DNA of 64,000 nucleotides from the NCBI RefSeq assembly GCF_036850765.1, contig NC_089493.1, forward strand, positions 18,229,632-18,293,631, in the 5' to 3' direction. The position numbers and the translations under genes were made by a program. Of this stretch, positions 22,440-35,787 are shown piece after piece (within the stretch, counting starts at the first letter, position 1; each line of letters begins with the position of its first letter). Source of the stretch: Saccopteryx bilineata. Taxonomy: Eukaryota; Chordata; Mammalia; Chiroptera; Emballonuridae. Under the pieces are notes generated by a model that ran no database searches, was not told the DNA's origin, and worked only from the letters and a program-made list of their open reading frames with translations.

Positions 22440-23400
22440 CATTAAACAATAAGCAAGAAAAATATTACAGACTTTGAAGCAAATAACAAAACAGTCCCGA
22501 TCTTGTGAATGGCCCACTACAAGTTAATTTGCAAAAAACAAAAATAAAAGAGAGAGAGCAAACTTGATGCGGATGCATTATCTCTTCCACCAGCACGGTG
22601 AATTTAAATATGGCGGGATAACATGGGCTCGAACGACCTGAAAAGAAGACTGACTGAATGAATGAATAAATGTTGACATGGAACTACAATGTTCTTGTCT
22701 CCATTTCACCAACTTAGAAGTAAACTAACAAAATTACTCCGTCTTCCAAATCAGTTGCACATGCAAGTGTTATCATTCTAACACCAATTCCAAGAAATCA
22801 AGTTAGTTATTACCATGACCAGCTTTCAGAATGAATGGGAAAATACAAGCACAGGAAGTGAATAATTTTGTCAAAATATGCAGACTTATTATTTGAACAA
22901 TCAGATGAATCACATTAACTTTAAGAAGAGAACACAAGTGTGTAGTATATACCACACTGCTCATGCTGTTGTTTAATTGATTGCACACAATACTCCAGAG
23001 TGATGCCAGATCCTTGTTTGTCATTATGATTGATCAGCTCAGTGGAAAGGACAGAATGTGAAAGTCAGCAAACAAACATTTTAAAATAAAAATACTCAAG
23101 ACAGGGGATTTAATTTTCAAGCTGATCAGCTGATACTCATAAAAATAAACCAGAACTGATAAGAGAAAAAGAAACTTGAGATCAGGTTTGGAATTAACAA
23201 ACATTAGTTTTTTCTAGAAAAGGTCCTATGTATTCTGGCTGGAAGTTAAAGATCTATTCTGCTTAATGTAAGCAAACAAAAATACAGAAAGCAATCACAT
23301 CCCCTAGAATCTCTAGTTGGAGAAATAAGGCTAGACATAGCAAAAATGTTGTTTCTTTGTGCGGGTAATCAGGAATGTGCTTGAAGGATTTTAAAGGCCA
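22440..23400. promoter_or_regulatory. Candidate conserved non-coding block
   Basis: A repeat-free stretch with a cluster of retained CpGs at 22565-22645 (tgatgcggatgc, gcacggtg, tggcgggataac, ctcgaacgacc). These lie beside AT-core words such as 'gtgaatttaaatat' and GATA-like 'gcattatctc'. No coding frame. Regulatory role is inference from composition only. Confidence 0.22.
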
Positions 23401-24936
23401 TTTCTAGACTCCTTGAGAAATGTCTTTGAAAAATTATCACTATTTGGTGAGAAATTCAAGTAAGGTGTTTGTTATTTTGGAATTAAATGCACAACTTTGA
23501 AATTTACAAAACCTTGTTTTATTATGATTTATTAAAGAGGACAGGACAATACTATTATTTCTCTGTAAAAGTATGGATTTGTATTCACTTAAAATTACTT
23601 GTTCCAACATTTTGAATAGTTGAATATATACTTAGACTAGTTTTCACTGGAAAATTAGAAAGTGTGTTAATAAATTTTTATGGAAAAGATTATATTTACT
23701 TTAAAGATTATATTTACTTTCATTTTTTTACTTTTTATTTTATTTCCAGGAAACAAATGTTGACCTGTGTCTGATAATCTCTATAACACAGAGTTGATTG
23801 GTGACACAGTATTAAAAAGGTACTATAATACCACTCTGTTTCTCATGTCCTATGGGAATGTTCTATGCCCTTTGACTTATCTATATAAGAGTTTTAGGAG
23901 ACTAAGTTTATTATGACTGTTTTATCTATGAGGCAATGGAATCTTAGTGAAGTTAATTAGCCTTCCCAAGTAATGTCAAATTTAGAAATGTATTCTTTTA
24001 ATGTCCAATTATGAAAGATTATAAAACTTATGTATAACTTTGAAAATGTTTTCAATGCCTACTATAATCTTGGAATTATATGGTTTCTCAGGGAAACATT
24101 GATGGTCAGAAAAACTATAACATGCAACATATTTTTTACTTTAAAAAATACAGTGTGTTTAAGTCTGAGCTATTAGACTACTGTGGATAGTCAAAATGAC
24201 TAACTGAGGAGAATAAGAATAGCTACCCTATGGGTTTTTATTTATTTGTTTGTTTGTGATACATACTTCTGTGAAATGAGGTGAAAATATACCAAATAAT
24301 CCTGTACCAAGTAGAGATGTTCTGACATATTTCTTTATGATGTATCAAATATTAGATTGAATAGATTATATAGAATAACTACTAGACTACCACCTGTTAT
24401 ATGTTAGACATACATTATATATACTGTCTGCAACAACCTTCTAGAAAGGGTTGCATGATTTTCAACTTGAACTTCAAAAAATCTATGCACTCTGAAGTTG
24501 ACCTACTTCCTAAAGCAGCTCATGGAGTCTCTGATTGTCAAATAAAATACTTTCTGGCTCCAAATAATGCCTCCATTACACCATAATAAAATTAAAGCAC
24601 ACAAATTTGAATCACACCTCCTGTAATATTAGAGAAGCCTCAGATATACTACTGTGGATAAGAGACTTCACAAACCCATTGCAAATCCATAATGAACAAT
24701 CTAAGTAAGTGAGAAACCCAGATGATAAGCATTAGTTCATATATCTTTCAGTAAAAGAAGGGTGAGGCCTGACCAATAAAAAATAATTATTTCATCTTTT
24801 TAAATGATTGATTACATAAATAAAATTATAAAATCACTATATTTATAATGTGTTTGCATATACATACATACATTATATATAGATACACTAAGTATATATA
24901 CGTACTTACACTATCTATATATATTAATATGTATGT
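23401..24936. other. AT-rich unique sequence
   Basis: Mostly unrecognised. A faint reversed MIR may lie at 23905-24000 ('tctatgaggcaatggaatct'). A 17 bp unit 'aaagattatatttactt' is tandemly duplicated at 23686-23719. From 24845 to 24935 the sequence is a decayed TATA/CATA simple repeat next to the L1 insertion site. Confidence 0.45.
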
Positions 24937-25873
24937 ATAAAATCTATAAATAGAAGATGGCAGCAGAGTAGGCAGATGCACAGACTCCCAGCTCACACTA
25001 CCAAATTGGACTACAAATTAATTTAGGAACAATCAGCATGAAAAACCAACTCTGGATTACAAGACCAGCTCTCAAAAACTAAGGAGAAAAGAAGAAGTCA
25101 CACTGAACCTGGTAGGGAGCGCCAAGGAGTGGTGAGTCTCCCCTGCTTACAGGAACAAAGGAGGTGTGAGGCTGAGAGCCCAGAAGGGCTCTCATTTCAA
25201 GGAAAAGAATAGTAAATATCACTCACAGCCACTTGCCTGGGGACCTGGGAATGAGGTGTGTTGAAAGGGCTGGCTAATCTTCCAAAAGGAAATCGGGGAG
25301 AGAGAGAAAGACGGTGACTCCTCCTGGCAGAAGAATGCATGGGAGGACCTGAGAAGCTCACTCATCCAGTGCTGGAGGTGGCCATAGCTGGGGGAGGGGT
25401 TGATCCTTCCACATAACACAAGACTAAAGTGCTTCCAGATCATACATCTCCAGACATCACTCCAGCTCCAATCAGCACAACAAGACACAGCTGAAAACAA
25501 GAAGTGGGGAAGAAGGGCAGTAACTCAGGTCTCCATAGGGATCTGAGATACACCTCCCCCTACTGAAGCAGAGAAAGCACCCCACCTCCAGAGAGAGTAC
25601 CTGGCAGATAAGGCCTTCAGAGTCTCAGGTTATATCCACCGCATTCCTGGTTACAGTTTCAAATAAGTCTCCTGCTGAGATCAGTAAACAAGACAAAAGT
25701 GAGAAAAAAAAATCAAGACTTCAAAGCAGTTCAAATCTGAAAGTGGATTACAAGTAACAGCTGATGCCAACCCAAGAAGACCTAGAAATAACACAACTGA
25801 AAATTTGAGGCAGACAACACCAAACTTAGACTCAACCAGCCCTAAAAACAACACACCCAAATACACAGACATA

Positions 25874-26799
25874 ATGAGAAGACAGAGAAGTGCAATCCAA
25901 ATGAAGCCATAAGAGAAATCTCCAGAAAAGGAACTGAGTGATATAGAAATAACAAAACTACTGGATGCAGAGTTTACAATAATAATTGTTAGGATGCTTA
26001 GGGATCTTAGAACAACAACGGATGGTCATTATGAACACCTAAATAAAGAGATAACAAGTATTAAAAAAGGACATTGAAATATTAAAAAAGAATCAGTCGG
26101 AGGTGACAAATACAATATCAGAAATGAAGACCACAATGGAAGGAATTAAAAGCAGGATGGATGAAGCTGAGGATCGAATCAGCGAGTTGGAGGACAAAAT
26201 GAATAAAGGCACAAAAGCAGAGCAGAAAAAAGAAAAGAGACTCAAAAAGTCTGAGGAAACTCTGAGAGAGAGAGCTCTGTGACAACATGAAGAGAAATAA
26301 CATCTGCATCATAGGGGTTCCTGAAGAAGAAGAAAAAGAACAAGGTATAGAAACTTTATTCAATCAAATCATAGCTGAAAACTTTCCTAAATTGATGCAA
26401 GGAAGGGTCTCACAAGTTCAAAAAGCACAGAGAACTCCATTAAAGAGAAACCCAAAAAGACCTACACCAAGACACATCATAATTAAAATACCAAAGCTAA
26501 GCGATAAAGAGAAAATATTAAAAGCTTCTAGAGAAAAGAAGGCTATAGCCTACAAAGGAGCCCCAATAAAGATGACATCTGACTTCTCAACAGCAACACT
26601 TGAGGTCAGAAGGGAATGGCAAAAAATATTCAAAGTAATGCAGAACAAGAGCCTACAACTAAGACTACTTTATTCAGCAAGGCTATCATTTAAAATTGAA
26701 GGAGAAATAAAAAGCTTCCCAGAAAAAAAAAAAAAAAACCTCAAGGAATTTATTACAACCAAACCAATGCTGCAGGAAATGTTAAGGGGCCTGTTGTAA
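25874..26799 (+). pseudogene. L1 ORF1 pseudogene (copy 1)
   Basis: Encodes decayed ORF1p, the RNA-binding chaperone of the L1 particle. The start is followed by an early in-frame stop ('gaagccataa', about 25911). The longest intact part, 26287-26799, contains the RRM region (NNICIIGVPEEEE) and the C-terminal domain (FSTATLEVRREWQ, YSARLSFKIEGEIK), ending LQEMLRGLL. The upstream lysine/glutamate-rich stretch is the coiled coil. A 6-8 bp GA-repeat difference from copy 2 lies near 26270. Confidence 0.9.
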
Positions 26800-26857
26800 A
26801 CAGATCAAAGTGGGAAAAGAATATACCAAAAGAGGAATACAGCTTTAAAGAAAAAAA

Positions 26858-29800
26858 ATGGCAATAAACAACTACATATCAATAATAACTTTAAATGTAA
26901 ATGGATTTAATGATCCAATCAAAAGACACAGGGTAGCTGCTTGCATAAGAAAATGGAACCCATACACATGCTGTCTACAAGAGACATGCTTTAAAACAAA
27001 CGATGCACATAGACTGAAGATAAAAGGATGGAAAAAAATATTTCATGCAAATAAAAATTTTTAAAAAGCTGGGGTAGCAATACTTATATTAGACAAAATG
27101 GACTTTAAAACAAAGACTATAGTAAGAGATAAATAAGGTCACTACATAATGATAAAGGGAGCAATCCAACAGGAAGATATAATCATCATAAATATCTATG
27201 CACCTAATGTAGGAGCACCCAAATATATAAAGCAGACTTTGATGGATATAAAGGGTGAGATCAACAACAATACTACAATAGTAGAAGATTTCCATACCCC
27301 ACTAACATCACTAGATAGTTCCTCGAGAAAGAAAATTAACAAAGAAACAGCAGACTTAAAGGACACACTAGATCAACTTGATTTAATAGCTATCTTTAGA
27401 ACCTTTCACCCTAAGGCAGCAGAATATACATTCTTTTCAAGTGCTCATGATTCATTCTCTAAGATAGACCATGTTAGGACACAAAAGCAGTCTCAACAAA
27501 TTTAAGAAGATTGATATCATATCAAGCATTATCTCTGATCACAATGGCTTAAAACTAGAAATCCACCACAACAGAAAAACTAAAAAATACTCAAACACAT
27601 GGAAACTAAAATGCATATTATTAAATAATGAATGCGTTAACAATAAAATCAAAGACAAAATAAAAAAATTCCTAGAAACAAATGATAATGAGCAAACAAC
27701 AACCAAAAATTTATGGGACACAGCAAAAGCAGTCTTGAGAGTAAGTTCATAGCACTACATGCATTCCTTAAGAAGTTTGAAAAAGTTCAAATAAACAACC
27801 TAACCCTTCATCTAAAAGAACTAGAAAAAGAACAACAAGTAAGGCCCAGAGGTAGTAGAAGGAAGGAAATAATAAAGATCAGAGCAGAAATAAATGACAT
27901 AGAAGCTAAAGAAACAATTCGGAGGATCAATGAAACCAGGAGCTGGTTCTTTGAAAGGGTAAACAAGATTAATAAACCTTTAACAAGACTCACCAAGAAA
28001 AGAAGAGAGAGAATTCAAATAAATAAAATTAGAAATGAGGGTGGAGAAATAACAATCGACACAACAGAAATACAAAATATTGTAAGAAATTACAATAAAT
28101 AACTGCATGCCAAAAAATTAAACAACCTAGGTAAAATGGACAAATTCCTTGTAACATATCATCTTCCAAAAATCAATCTGAAAGAATCAGAAAAGCTAAA
28201 CATACTGATTACAACAAAAGAGATCAAAACAGTTATCAAAAAGCTCTCAAAAAACAAAACTCCTAGGCCTGATGGCTTCACTGGTGAATTCTACCAAACA
28301 TTCAAAGAAGAACTAACTCCTATCCTTCTCAAGCTATTTCAAAAAATTTAGGAGGAAGGAACACTTTCAAGTTCCTTTTATGAGGCAAGCATAATTCTGA
28401 TTCCAAAACCAAGCAGACAACACAAAGAAAGAAAATTATAAGCCAATATCCCTGATGAATTTAGATGCTAAAATCCTCAACAAAATATTAGCAAACCGGA
28501 TCCAGCAATACATGAAAAAAATCATACATCATGATCATGAGGGATTTATTCTGGTCAGGCAAGGATTTTACAACATTCGTAAATCAATTAATGTGATTCA
28601 TCACATAAACAAAAGGAAGGAGAAAAACCACATGATAATTTCAATAGATGCAGAAAAAGCATTTGATAAAATCCAATACCCATTTATGATCAAAACTCTT
28701 AGCAAATTGGGAATACAGGGAACATACCTCAACATGATAAAGGCCATCTATGACAAACCCACAGGCAACATTATAATTAATGGACAAAAATTAAAAGCAA
28801 TTCCCCTAAAATCAAGAGCAAGGCAGGGGTGCCCCATTTCACCACTCTTGTTCAACATAGTACTGGAAATCCTAGCTACAGCAATCAGAAAAGAAGAAGA
28901 AATAAAAGGTCTCCAAACTGGAAAAGAAGAAGTAAAGCTATCATTATTTGCAGATGATATGATATTGTATATAGAAAACCCTAAAGTCTCAGTCAAAAAA
29001 CTACTGGACCTAATAAATTCAGCAAGGTGGCAGGATATAAAATTAATACACTGAAATCAGAGGCATTTTTATACACAAACAATGAACTGTCAGAAAAAGA
29101 AATTAAGGAAACAATCCACTTCACTATTGCAACAACAACAACAAAAAAAGTACCTAGGAGTAAATTTAACCAAGAAAGTTAAAGACTTGTACTCAGAAAA
29201 TTATAAAACATTGACAAAAATCTAGGAAGACACAAACAAGTGGAGGCATATACCGTGCTATGGTTAGGAAGAATAAACATCATTAAAATGTCTATATTAC
29301 CCAAAGCAATTTATAAATTCAACGCAATACCAATTAAAATACCAATGACATACTTCAAAGATATAGAACACATATTCCAAAAATTTATATGGAACCAAAA
29401 AAGAATACAAATAGCCTCAGCAATCTTGAAAAAGAAAAATAAAGTGGGAGGTATCACACTTCCTGATATCAAGTTATACTACAAGGCCATTGTACTCAAA
29501 ACAGCTTGGTACCGGCATAAGAACAGACATATAGATCAATGGAACAGAACTGAGAACCCAGAAATAAACCCACATCTTTATGGACAACTGATATTTGACA
29601 AAGGAGGTAACAGCATACAGTGGAGTAAAGACAGTCTCTTTAACAAATGGTGTTGGGAAAATTGGACAGCTACCTGCAAAACAATGAAACTAGACCACCA
29701 ACTTACACCATGCACAAAAATAAACTCAAAATGGATAAAGGACTTAAATGTAAATCGTGAAATTATAAATATCCTATAAGAAAACTTAGGCAGTAAGCTC

Positions 29801-30658
29801 ACTGACATCTATCACAGCAATATCTTTGCTGAATTATCTCCACAGGCAAATGAAATAAAAGACAGGATAAACAAATGGGACTATATCAAACTAAAAAGCT
29901 TTTGGACAGCTAAAGATAATATGAACAGAATAAAAAGACAAACCACACAATGGGAGAACATATTCAACAATACATCTGATAAGGGATTAATAACCAAATT
30001 TATAAAGAATTTGTAAAACTCAACACCAGGAAGGTAAACAATCCAATCAAAAAAATGGTCACAAGAAGTGAATAACTTCTTGAAAGAGGACATACAGATG
30101 GCCAATAGACAAATGAAAAAATGTTCGACATCACTAATCATTAGAGAAATGCAAATTAAAACCACAATGAGATACTACCTCACACCAGTCAGGATGGCGC
30201 TCATTGACAAAACAACACACAATAAGTGCTGATGAGGATGTGGAGAAAGGGGAACCCTCCTGCACTGCTGGTGGGAATGCAGACTGGTGCAGCCAATGTG
30301 GAAAACAGTATGGAGATACCTCAAACAATTAGAAATGGAACTGCCCTTTGATCCAGCCATCCCACTTATAGGAATATATCCCAAGGACACCGTATCACCG
30401 ACTGAAAAAAAGAAATGCACCCCCATCTTTATGGCAGCATTGCTCACAATAGCAAAGATCTGGGAACAGTCCAAGTGTCCGTCAGTGGACGAGTGGATTA
30501 AAAATCAGTGGTACATATACACAATGGAATACTATGGGGCTATGAAAAAGAAGGAAATCTTACCTTTTGCAACAATATGGAGAGACCTGAAAACTATTAT
30601 GTTGAGTGAAATAAGCCAGGCAGAGAAAGAAAAATGTCATATGACCTCACTCACTTGA
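26858..30658 (+). pseudogene. L1 ORF2 pseudogene (copy 1; endonuclease and reverse transcriptase)
   Basis: Starts MAINNYISIITLNVNG, the apurinic-like endonuclease. The first frame breaks at 27064. Endonuclease motifs appear with changes: LQETCF (the usual histidine after QET is lost) and VEDFHTP in place of GDFNTP. Reverse transcriptase lies at 28455-29054 with [25 protein letters not shown] and the catalytic FADD motif intact ([15 protein letters not shown]), but this frame ends at 29054. Later pieces cover the C-terminal domain (29240-29779, 30287-30658), including MEYYGAMKK. At least six frame breaks or stops. Confidence 0.93.
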
Positions 30659-30916
30659 GGAATCCAAGGAATAATGAGAACTGGGGAACAAAATTGAGAC
30701 AGAGGAGGGATTAAAGGGACCAGAGGAAAAGAGGACAGAGGGAAAGGGAATGATAGGATGGGATAAACCTGAAGGGAAGGGGGGAGAGTGCTGTAGGGAG
30801 GGGGACAAGGGAGATTTTGAAAGGAATAGGGAGTAGACATTCAGGCTGACCCTAGAATCTATGTATACAAAATTAATTAAATAAAAAAATGTTAAGAAAA
30901 ATAAAATCTATAAATA

Positions 30917-31520
30917 ATAGTATATTTTATCCTACGTTGTCTTTAAAGTACCTCTAACTTGTACCTATTCCTTTTTCACTTAGCTATTTGCATTTAGAAA
31001 TCTCCTTCTGGGGGAGCTAAAGATTTTATGTATTAAAACAGCACCTGTTGGATTACTGGGTGATCTGAGAGTGTCTGCATGTTTCTCCAATCCTTGCTCT
31101 ACTCTTTGGAATGCTTCTTGTGCTTTTTACAGTGATAAAATGAAGAACATTTGCAAATATTTCTTCAGAGACTACTGATTTACAATGAACAAAACAAATA
31201 AAAAATAACAAAAATAAAAAACAATACAAAACTCTTGCATTTGTTTCAGACAGAAATACTTTTTTGGAGTTAGTTGTTTTTCCATGAAGAAAGTTGGATC
31301 TTCCGTATTGATAGGATCTAGAGTGGAAGTGGTCTGATAGTTTTCTTTTTTTCTTCCTTTAGCTCTTCTGCTTTGCAGTCATACCTTTCCAATTTGCCCA
31401 ATAGAATCTGTACTTAGTTGAAAATTGAAGGGAGTAGAGTTAAAAAAAAATGTTTTGTTTCTTGGGTCTTTTTCTGATTTAATTCAATAAATTTGGTCCT
31501 TGACCTGTTACCTACACAGA
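30917..31520. other. Unique AT-rich sequence
   Basis: Nothing recognised; an A-rich simple stretch at 31185-31230. Confidence 0.4.
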
Positions 31521-31527
31521 GCATGCA

Positions 31528-31680
31528 GGTAAAAGAAAAGTACTGTACATAGATTATTTCATAGAATGCTAAAAACAATCCTATGAGCAAACTTGAGCCA
31601 AACATCACAACTAGTGAGTGGCAGAGGAAAAATGTCAACCAAAGATCTCTGTGATTGCTGAGCTTCTACCCTGACTACAC
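31528..31680 (-). repeat. MIR SINE remnant
   Basis: Reversed MIR landmarks in order: 'gattatttcatagaatgcta', 'aacaatcctatgagc', 'catcacaactagtgagtggc' (cacacagctagtaagtggc) and 'gcttctaccctgac'. Confidence 0.65.
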
Positions 31681-33620
31681 CAATTCTCAAATTCTGCTAG
31701 TCAATGGAATTTCACACCTTGACTTTTCTTAGCTACATGCAGATCCAGGGAAGGAAAGGAGGCTTGTCAATGTTCTCAGATTAAAAATGCTGAGTCTGTA
31801 TTTTCTCTGATGCCAGGTAATGCATCAGTATTGTTTACAAATGGCAGTGGGGTAGGAGAGATAAAGCAGTGAACTACCATGAAGACAGTCCTAGTGCTCT
31901 GATCTGGTTTGCATTAGAACCTTTTAATTCATTGATACATTAACAGAAAATACTAAAATATCAGTTGTTGGAGTTCTAAACTGGTCAAACATTTCAAAAT
32001 AGTGTTTACTGTCAATCTGTGTATTTAGGTTGTAGAATTTCAGAAATGAAATCTGTATGAGAGTGTTCTGTTCTGATTCCTTTGTGTTAATATTAGAGGG
32101 TCAGAGACTGAGAGATGCACATCGCTGATCAATGGTATAAACATCCCTACCCAACACAGGCTTCTTTACTCTGAATAGGATGTGCTTCTCATATACCAGA
32201 CTTTCCTTCTCTGTCCTTCCCTGTAATATGCACAAATGTGTGTACACACACACACATCCAGACACGAACACATACATCACACTATTCTTCATACTTGCAT
32301 ATCTTTAAAACACTGACACTACAAGCATTGAACATTTAAGTAGTACTGTTTTTTAAATGGTTTATAAAGATCAAGGAGATTTTGTAAAATCGTAAAGAAA
32401 CCACAGTAAAGAGCTGATTTCTCTGTGGAATAAAAAAGTATTCCTATGAGAGTTTCCATGGGGCTTCTCTGCCTACTTTAGGTTTTTCTTTGACTCAACT
32501 TTGATAAAAACATAGACCTGTGGGCATCTCCTTTGATCTGGAGCTTTGCATGTTTCTTTGAGGGGTGACTTTCTGGTGTCTACTCAAAGCAGCCTAATGC
32601 TTGTTGATTTTATGTGAATTACTTATTAGTTGGGAAGTAAAATGGCATTCAGGTGGAGTGAAGACAGTGAGTTTGTGAAACAGGATGAGGACCATTTGAT
32701 AAACACCAGGAATCAGAAAATGTCTTTGCACTTACTCATTGACAAAGTCTCCCATCTTTTTCACCATACTTCCCATTGCTTTGGTGCTATGTTTCTGGCA
32801 CTCCATGGTGTTTGATAGTAGAGATACCTTCTTACTTTAATTCAAAATAATTATAATTAAAAACACAAAAGACTAATGGATTCTTATTTGAAATTAAGGG
32901 ACCAGGGAACATGCAGATATTCCAGTACTTGCAGTCTTTTGTATAGTGCATTTTCACCAATGAAATAAAAATTAGTTTTGCATCTCATTTGCATAATCAA
33001 ACAACTTTCTTTGACTTGTCGTTTGTTTTTCTGATGTTCTTTTTAATAAAAATAAATCAAATGCTGCTTTTCTTTATCACTTCATATTCATTTTAAAATA
33101 TCCTCTAATTTTTGTGAGCAATATATTTGGATTTTACTTATTTTATTTATGTACAAGTTTTAATTTCGGGAGAAACGGTAATATTCCGAGAGAACAAGCA
33201 TAACTTTCAAAACTTGGGAAATGACAGGATTTTAGGAAATTGTTATGTAATCAAATCTAACTCCTAGACATATATTAATTAGTATTCATATAAAGAAATG
33301 GAAACTGCGTTTTAAAATTGGTTATTATGGAAATCTCAAGTCTTTAACATTTGTGTTATAAAATTGTTAGATTAAAGCAGAAACAGATGTAGAATAAGTG
33401 TATATGTCTATGTACATATTTGCATATGTATGCCATTTTGGCAACAAAGTTTGAAACAAGAAAAGATATGAGAAAGATATTGCTTACCCAATATAGTACA
33501 TTCTATGAGAAATGTAAGATTTTATTGCAGAATATTTAAACACTATTCTGGAGCTACTTTAAGTTTTATTTAAATACTCTCTATTGAAACCATAGCTATA
33601 GATTTAAATTTGTGTTCATG
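31681..33620. other. Unique non-coding sequence
   Basis: No repeat or exon recognised. A short ACACAC stretch lies at about 32240-32256. The short frames seen (e.g. 32630-32815) have no family resemblance. Confidence 0.45.
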
Positions 33621-33636
33621 AGAAATTAAATTTTAA

Positions 33637-33988
33637 GTCTGACCAGGCTATGGCGCAGTGGATAGAGCATTGGACTGAGACTCAGAGGACCCAGGTTCAA
33701 AACCCCAAGGTCACCAGCTTGAGTGCAAGCTCATCGGGTTTGAGTAAGGCTTACCAGCTTAAGCCTATAGGTCCCTGGCTTGAAGCCCAGGTGCTGGCAT
33801 AATCCAAGGTCACTGGCTTGAGCAAGAGGTCACTTGCTCTGCTATAGCCCTCCAGTCAAGGCACATATGAGAAAGTAATCAGTGAACAACTAAGGTGCTG
33901 CAGCTAAGACTTGATGCTTCACATCTCTCTCCTTTTCTGTTTATCCCTATCTGTCCTTCTCTCTGTCTTTGTCCCCCCCCCAAAAAAA
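33637..33988 (+). mobile_element. tRNA-derived SINE, third family with internal repeats
   Basis: Head 'tctgaccaggctatggcgca' with A box (GCGCAGTGGATAGAGC) and B box (caggttcaaaacccc). The middle consists of degenerate tandem units around 'aaggtcaccagcttgag' (33710, 33746 and 33806 regions). Then 'tcaaggcacatatgagaaag', a CT tract and a C/A-rich tail. Perfect 16 bp target duplication AGAAATTAAATTTTAA at 33621-33636 and 33989-34004. About 352 bp. Confidence 0.92.
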
Positions 33989-34004
33989 AGAAATTAAATT
34001 TTAA

Positions 34005-35785
34005 CATATATATGTACCTAACTACCAACCTGTCTATGCTACTTATCTGTCTTGGTTGCTATCTCTCCTGTTTCTCCAACTATGGTGAAGGAGATGTCTT
34101 CAATCTCTACCACTCAGATACAGGAAAAATATTTCTTTGTTCTGAGGCAAAATCAAAGATACTTTAATAAGAGCTGATTATCTTGTTTGCATTGAAAAGA
34201 TTATCTTCACCTCAAATGATTCACATCATTTGACTATATACCTTGCATATTATTTGGAAAATAGAACTTTTAATAAGGCCCCAAAGCAGAAAAGTAAGCA
34301 TCGTATTGTGGTCCTCTCCTAGTTAATAGTTCTACACATGGTGGTGGCTTTGCATAGCATTGAAGGTCATTTAGGAAAGAAACTTCTTTTAGAGTAAAAA
34401 GGGAAACTGAGGTGTGTGTGTGTGTGTGTGCATTTCCATTTAATGAAAACCAATATTCTCTCTTACCTACCAGGTATATTGTTAGGTATTAATAAATATT
34501 TCAAAGAATTCTTACTGTATGATAACTATAAGACCTATTACTTTAAACATTAAATTTCTGGGTTTCTTGTACATCATCAATTTGTAAGTAAAATAGGCAA
34601 AATTTGAACATAAATTTGGATCATTGTACTCACTTCCATTAATAGCATTTGTTCTGAAAGATCCTTGATCTCTTAGAAAATTTAAGAAAAATATTACTAA
34701 ATGCGATATACCAAACATAAATTTTAACTATGAAGCAAAAAAAATTACAATAATTTTCCATATCGATATATATATATACACACACATTGGAGAAAGGTTA
34801 TCACATAATAGAAAATTATAGAACATATACATATGTATTTACACAAAATTATATAAAGTTATACAACATGTATACATACATATATATGTCAGTAATCAGA
34901 TTGTTGTGTAGTTTTCTCTTCTATATATGATATTATTTCTCTTTTGATCTTGCCTCTTTGGTTCTCTATTAGAGCTAATGGAATGCCTTCTGTGATAGGT
35001 TTTCTGTTTCTCTCCACTCTTTTAGGTGTTTACACACATTTAATTCTTAGCTGTGTTCATTTACTTGAAATGGAGAAGAGAAGATTGTTCAAACAGGTCC
35101 CAACAAATTAAGATAAGCAACTTTACATTATTCACTCATTTGTGCACAAGTGTCTCTCTTTGGATTTAAATTAGCCAGGAAGGAAGGTAAATTGGACACG
35201 TTGATTAGTCCCTGTCAGAGCTGGAAATGGAGGGTGTACCTGTCAGTGAGGAGGCTTGGCTTATGTTTAGTTCACAGCAGGAGTGAAATATCCTCTTTTT
35301 GAATGAAATAGCATGGCCTGAATTTTATATAGCCCTCATTCCTTTTGTGCCACAGACCAGGAATACCATAATTCCCTAAACATTTTTCATTCATGAGATT
35401 CAAAACCTCATTTTCATCTCACCATTGAGACGATGCAAACATTTATCCATAGTGAAAGTAGATCTACTACTCACTAAATAATTAGAGACACTAGTAATGG
35501 AAGAGGTCAAGACCACAGAGACAGCATGAGGTAAACTACTCACTCTCAGGAGATAATGTCACATTCTAAATTTATCTTTCTTGCTCTATATGACTATCAC
35601 TGCCTGTGGCTATTGCCAATTTACCCTTTCTAAGATAACACTGCAGCTAGTTTTGTTAAATTCCACCAGAAAACTATGATCTCACTGAGAGTTATGACTA
35701 GAATTTGTTGTTATTTAACTTTTATTCTATAAATCTGTATGACCTACAATCAATTGAGCATCATAAGTTACTGGATGTTGATATA
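34005..35785. other. Unique non-coding sequence with two microsatellites
   Basis: (TG)n at 34412-34430 and a TA/CA run at 34766-34787. The remainder has no recognised repeat or gene. The section 34900-35700 is less AT-rich but carries no motif I can name. Confidence 0.5.
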
Positions 35786-35787
35786 TA

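Larger units (their letters stand above)
24953..30900 (+). mobile_element. Full-length LINE-1, inactive (copy 1)
   Basis: Complete L1 of about 5.9 kb flanked by a perfect 16 bp target duplication, ATAAAATCTATAAATA, at 24937-24952 and 30901-30916. The 5' end starts near 'agatggcagcagagtaggca', the same start as the copy at 48544. Order: 5' UTR (to about 25873), ORF1 remnants (25874-26799), ORF2 remnants (26858-30658) and a purine-rich 3' UTR ending in an A-rich tail. Both ORFs are cut by several stops and frameshifts, so it cannot move. Its 3' end differs from that of the other L1s in the window. Confidence 0.97.

Noticed and set aside
26287..30658. Nucleic-acid-binding protein and reverse transcriptase genes
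   Set aside because: These are broken ORF1/ORF2 of a full-length L1, not host genes.
33700..33840. Tandem 'ggtcaccagcttgag' units as a regulatory repeat
   Set aside because: They are part of the body of a tRNA-derived SINE with a perfect target duplication.
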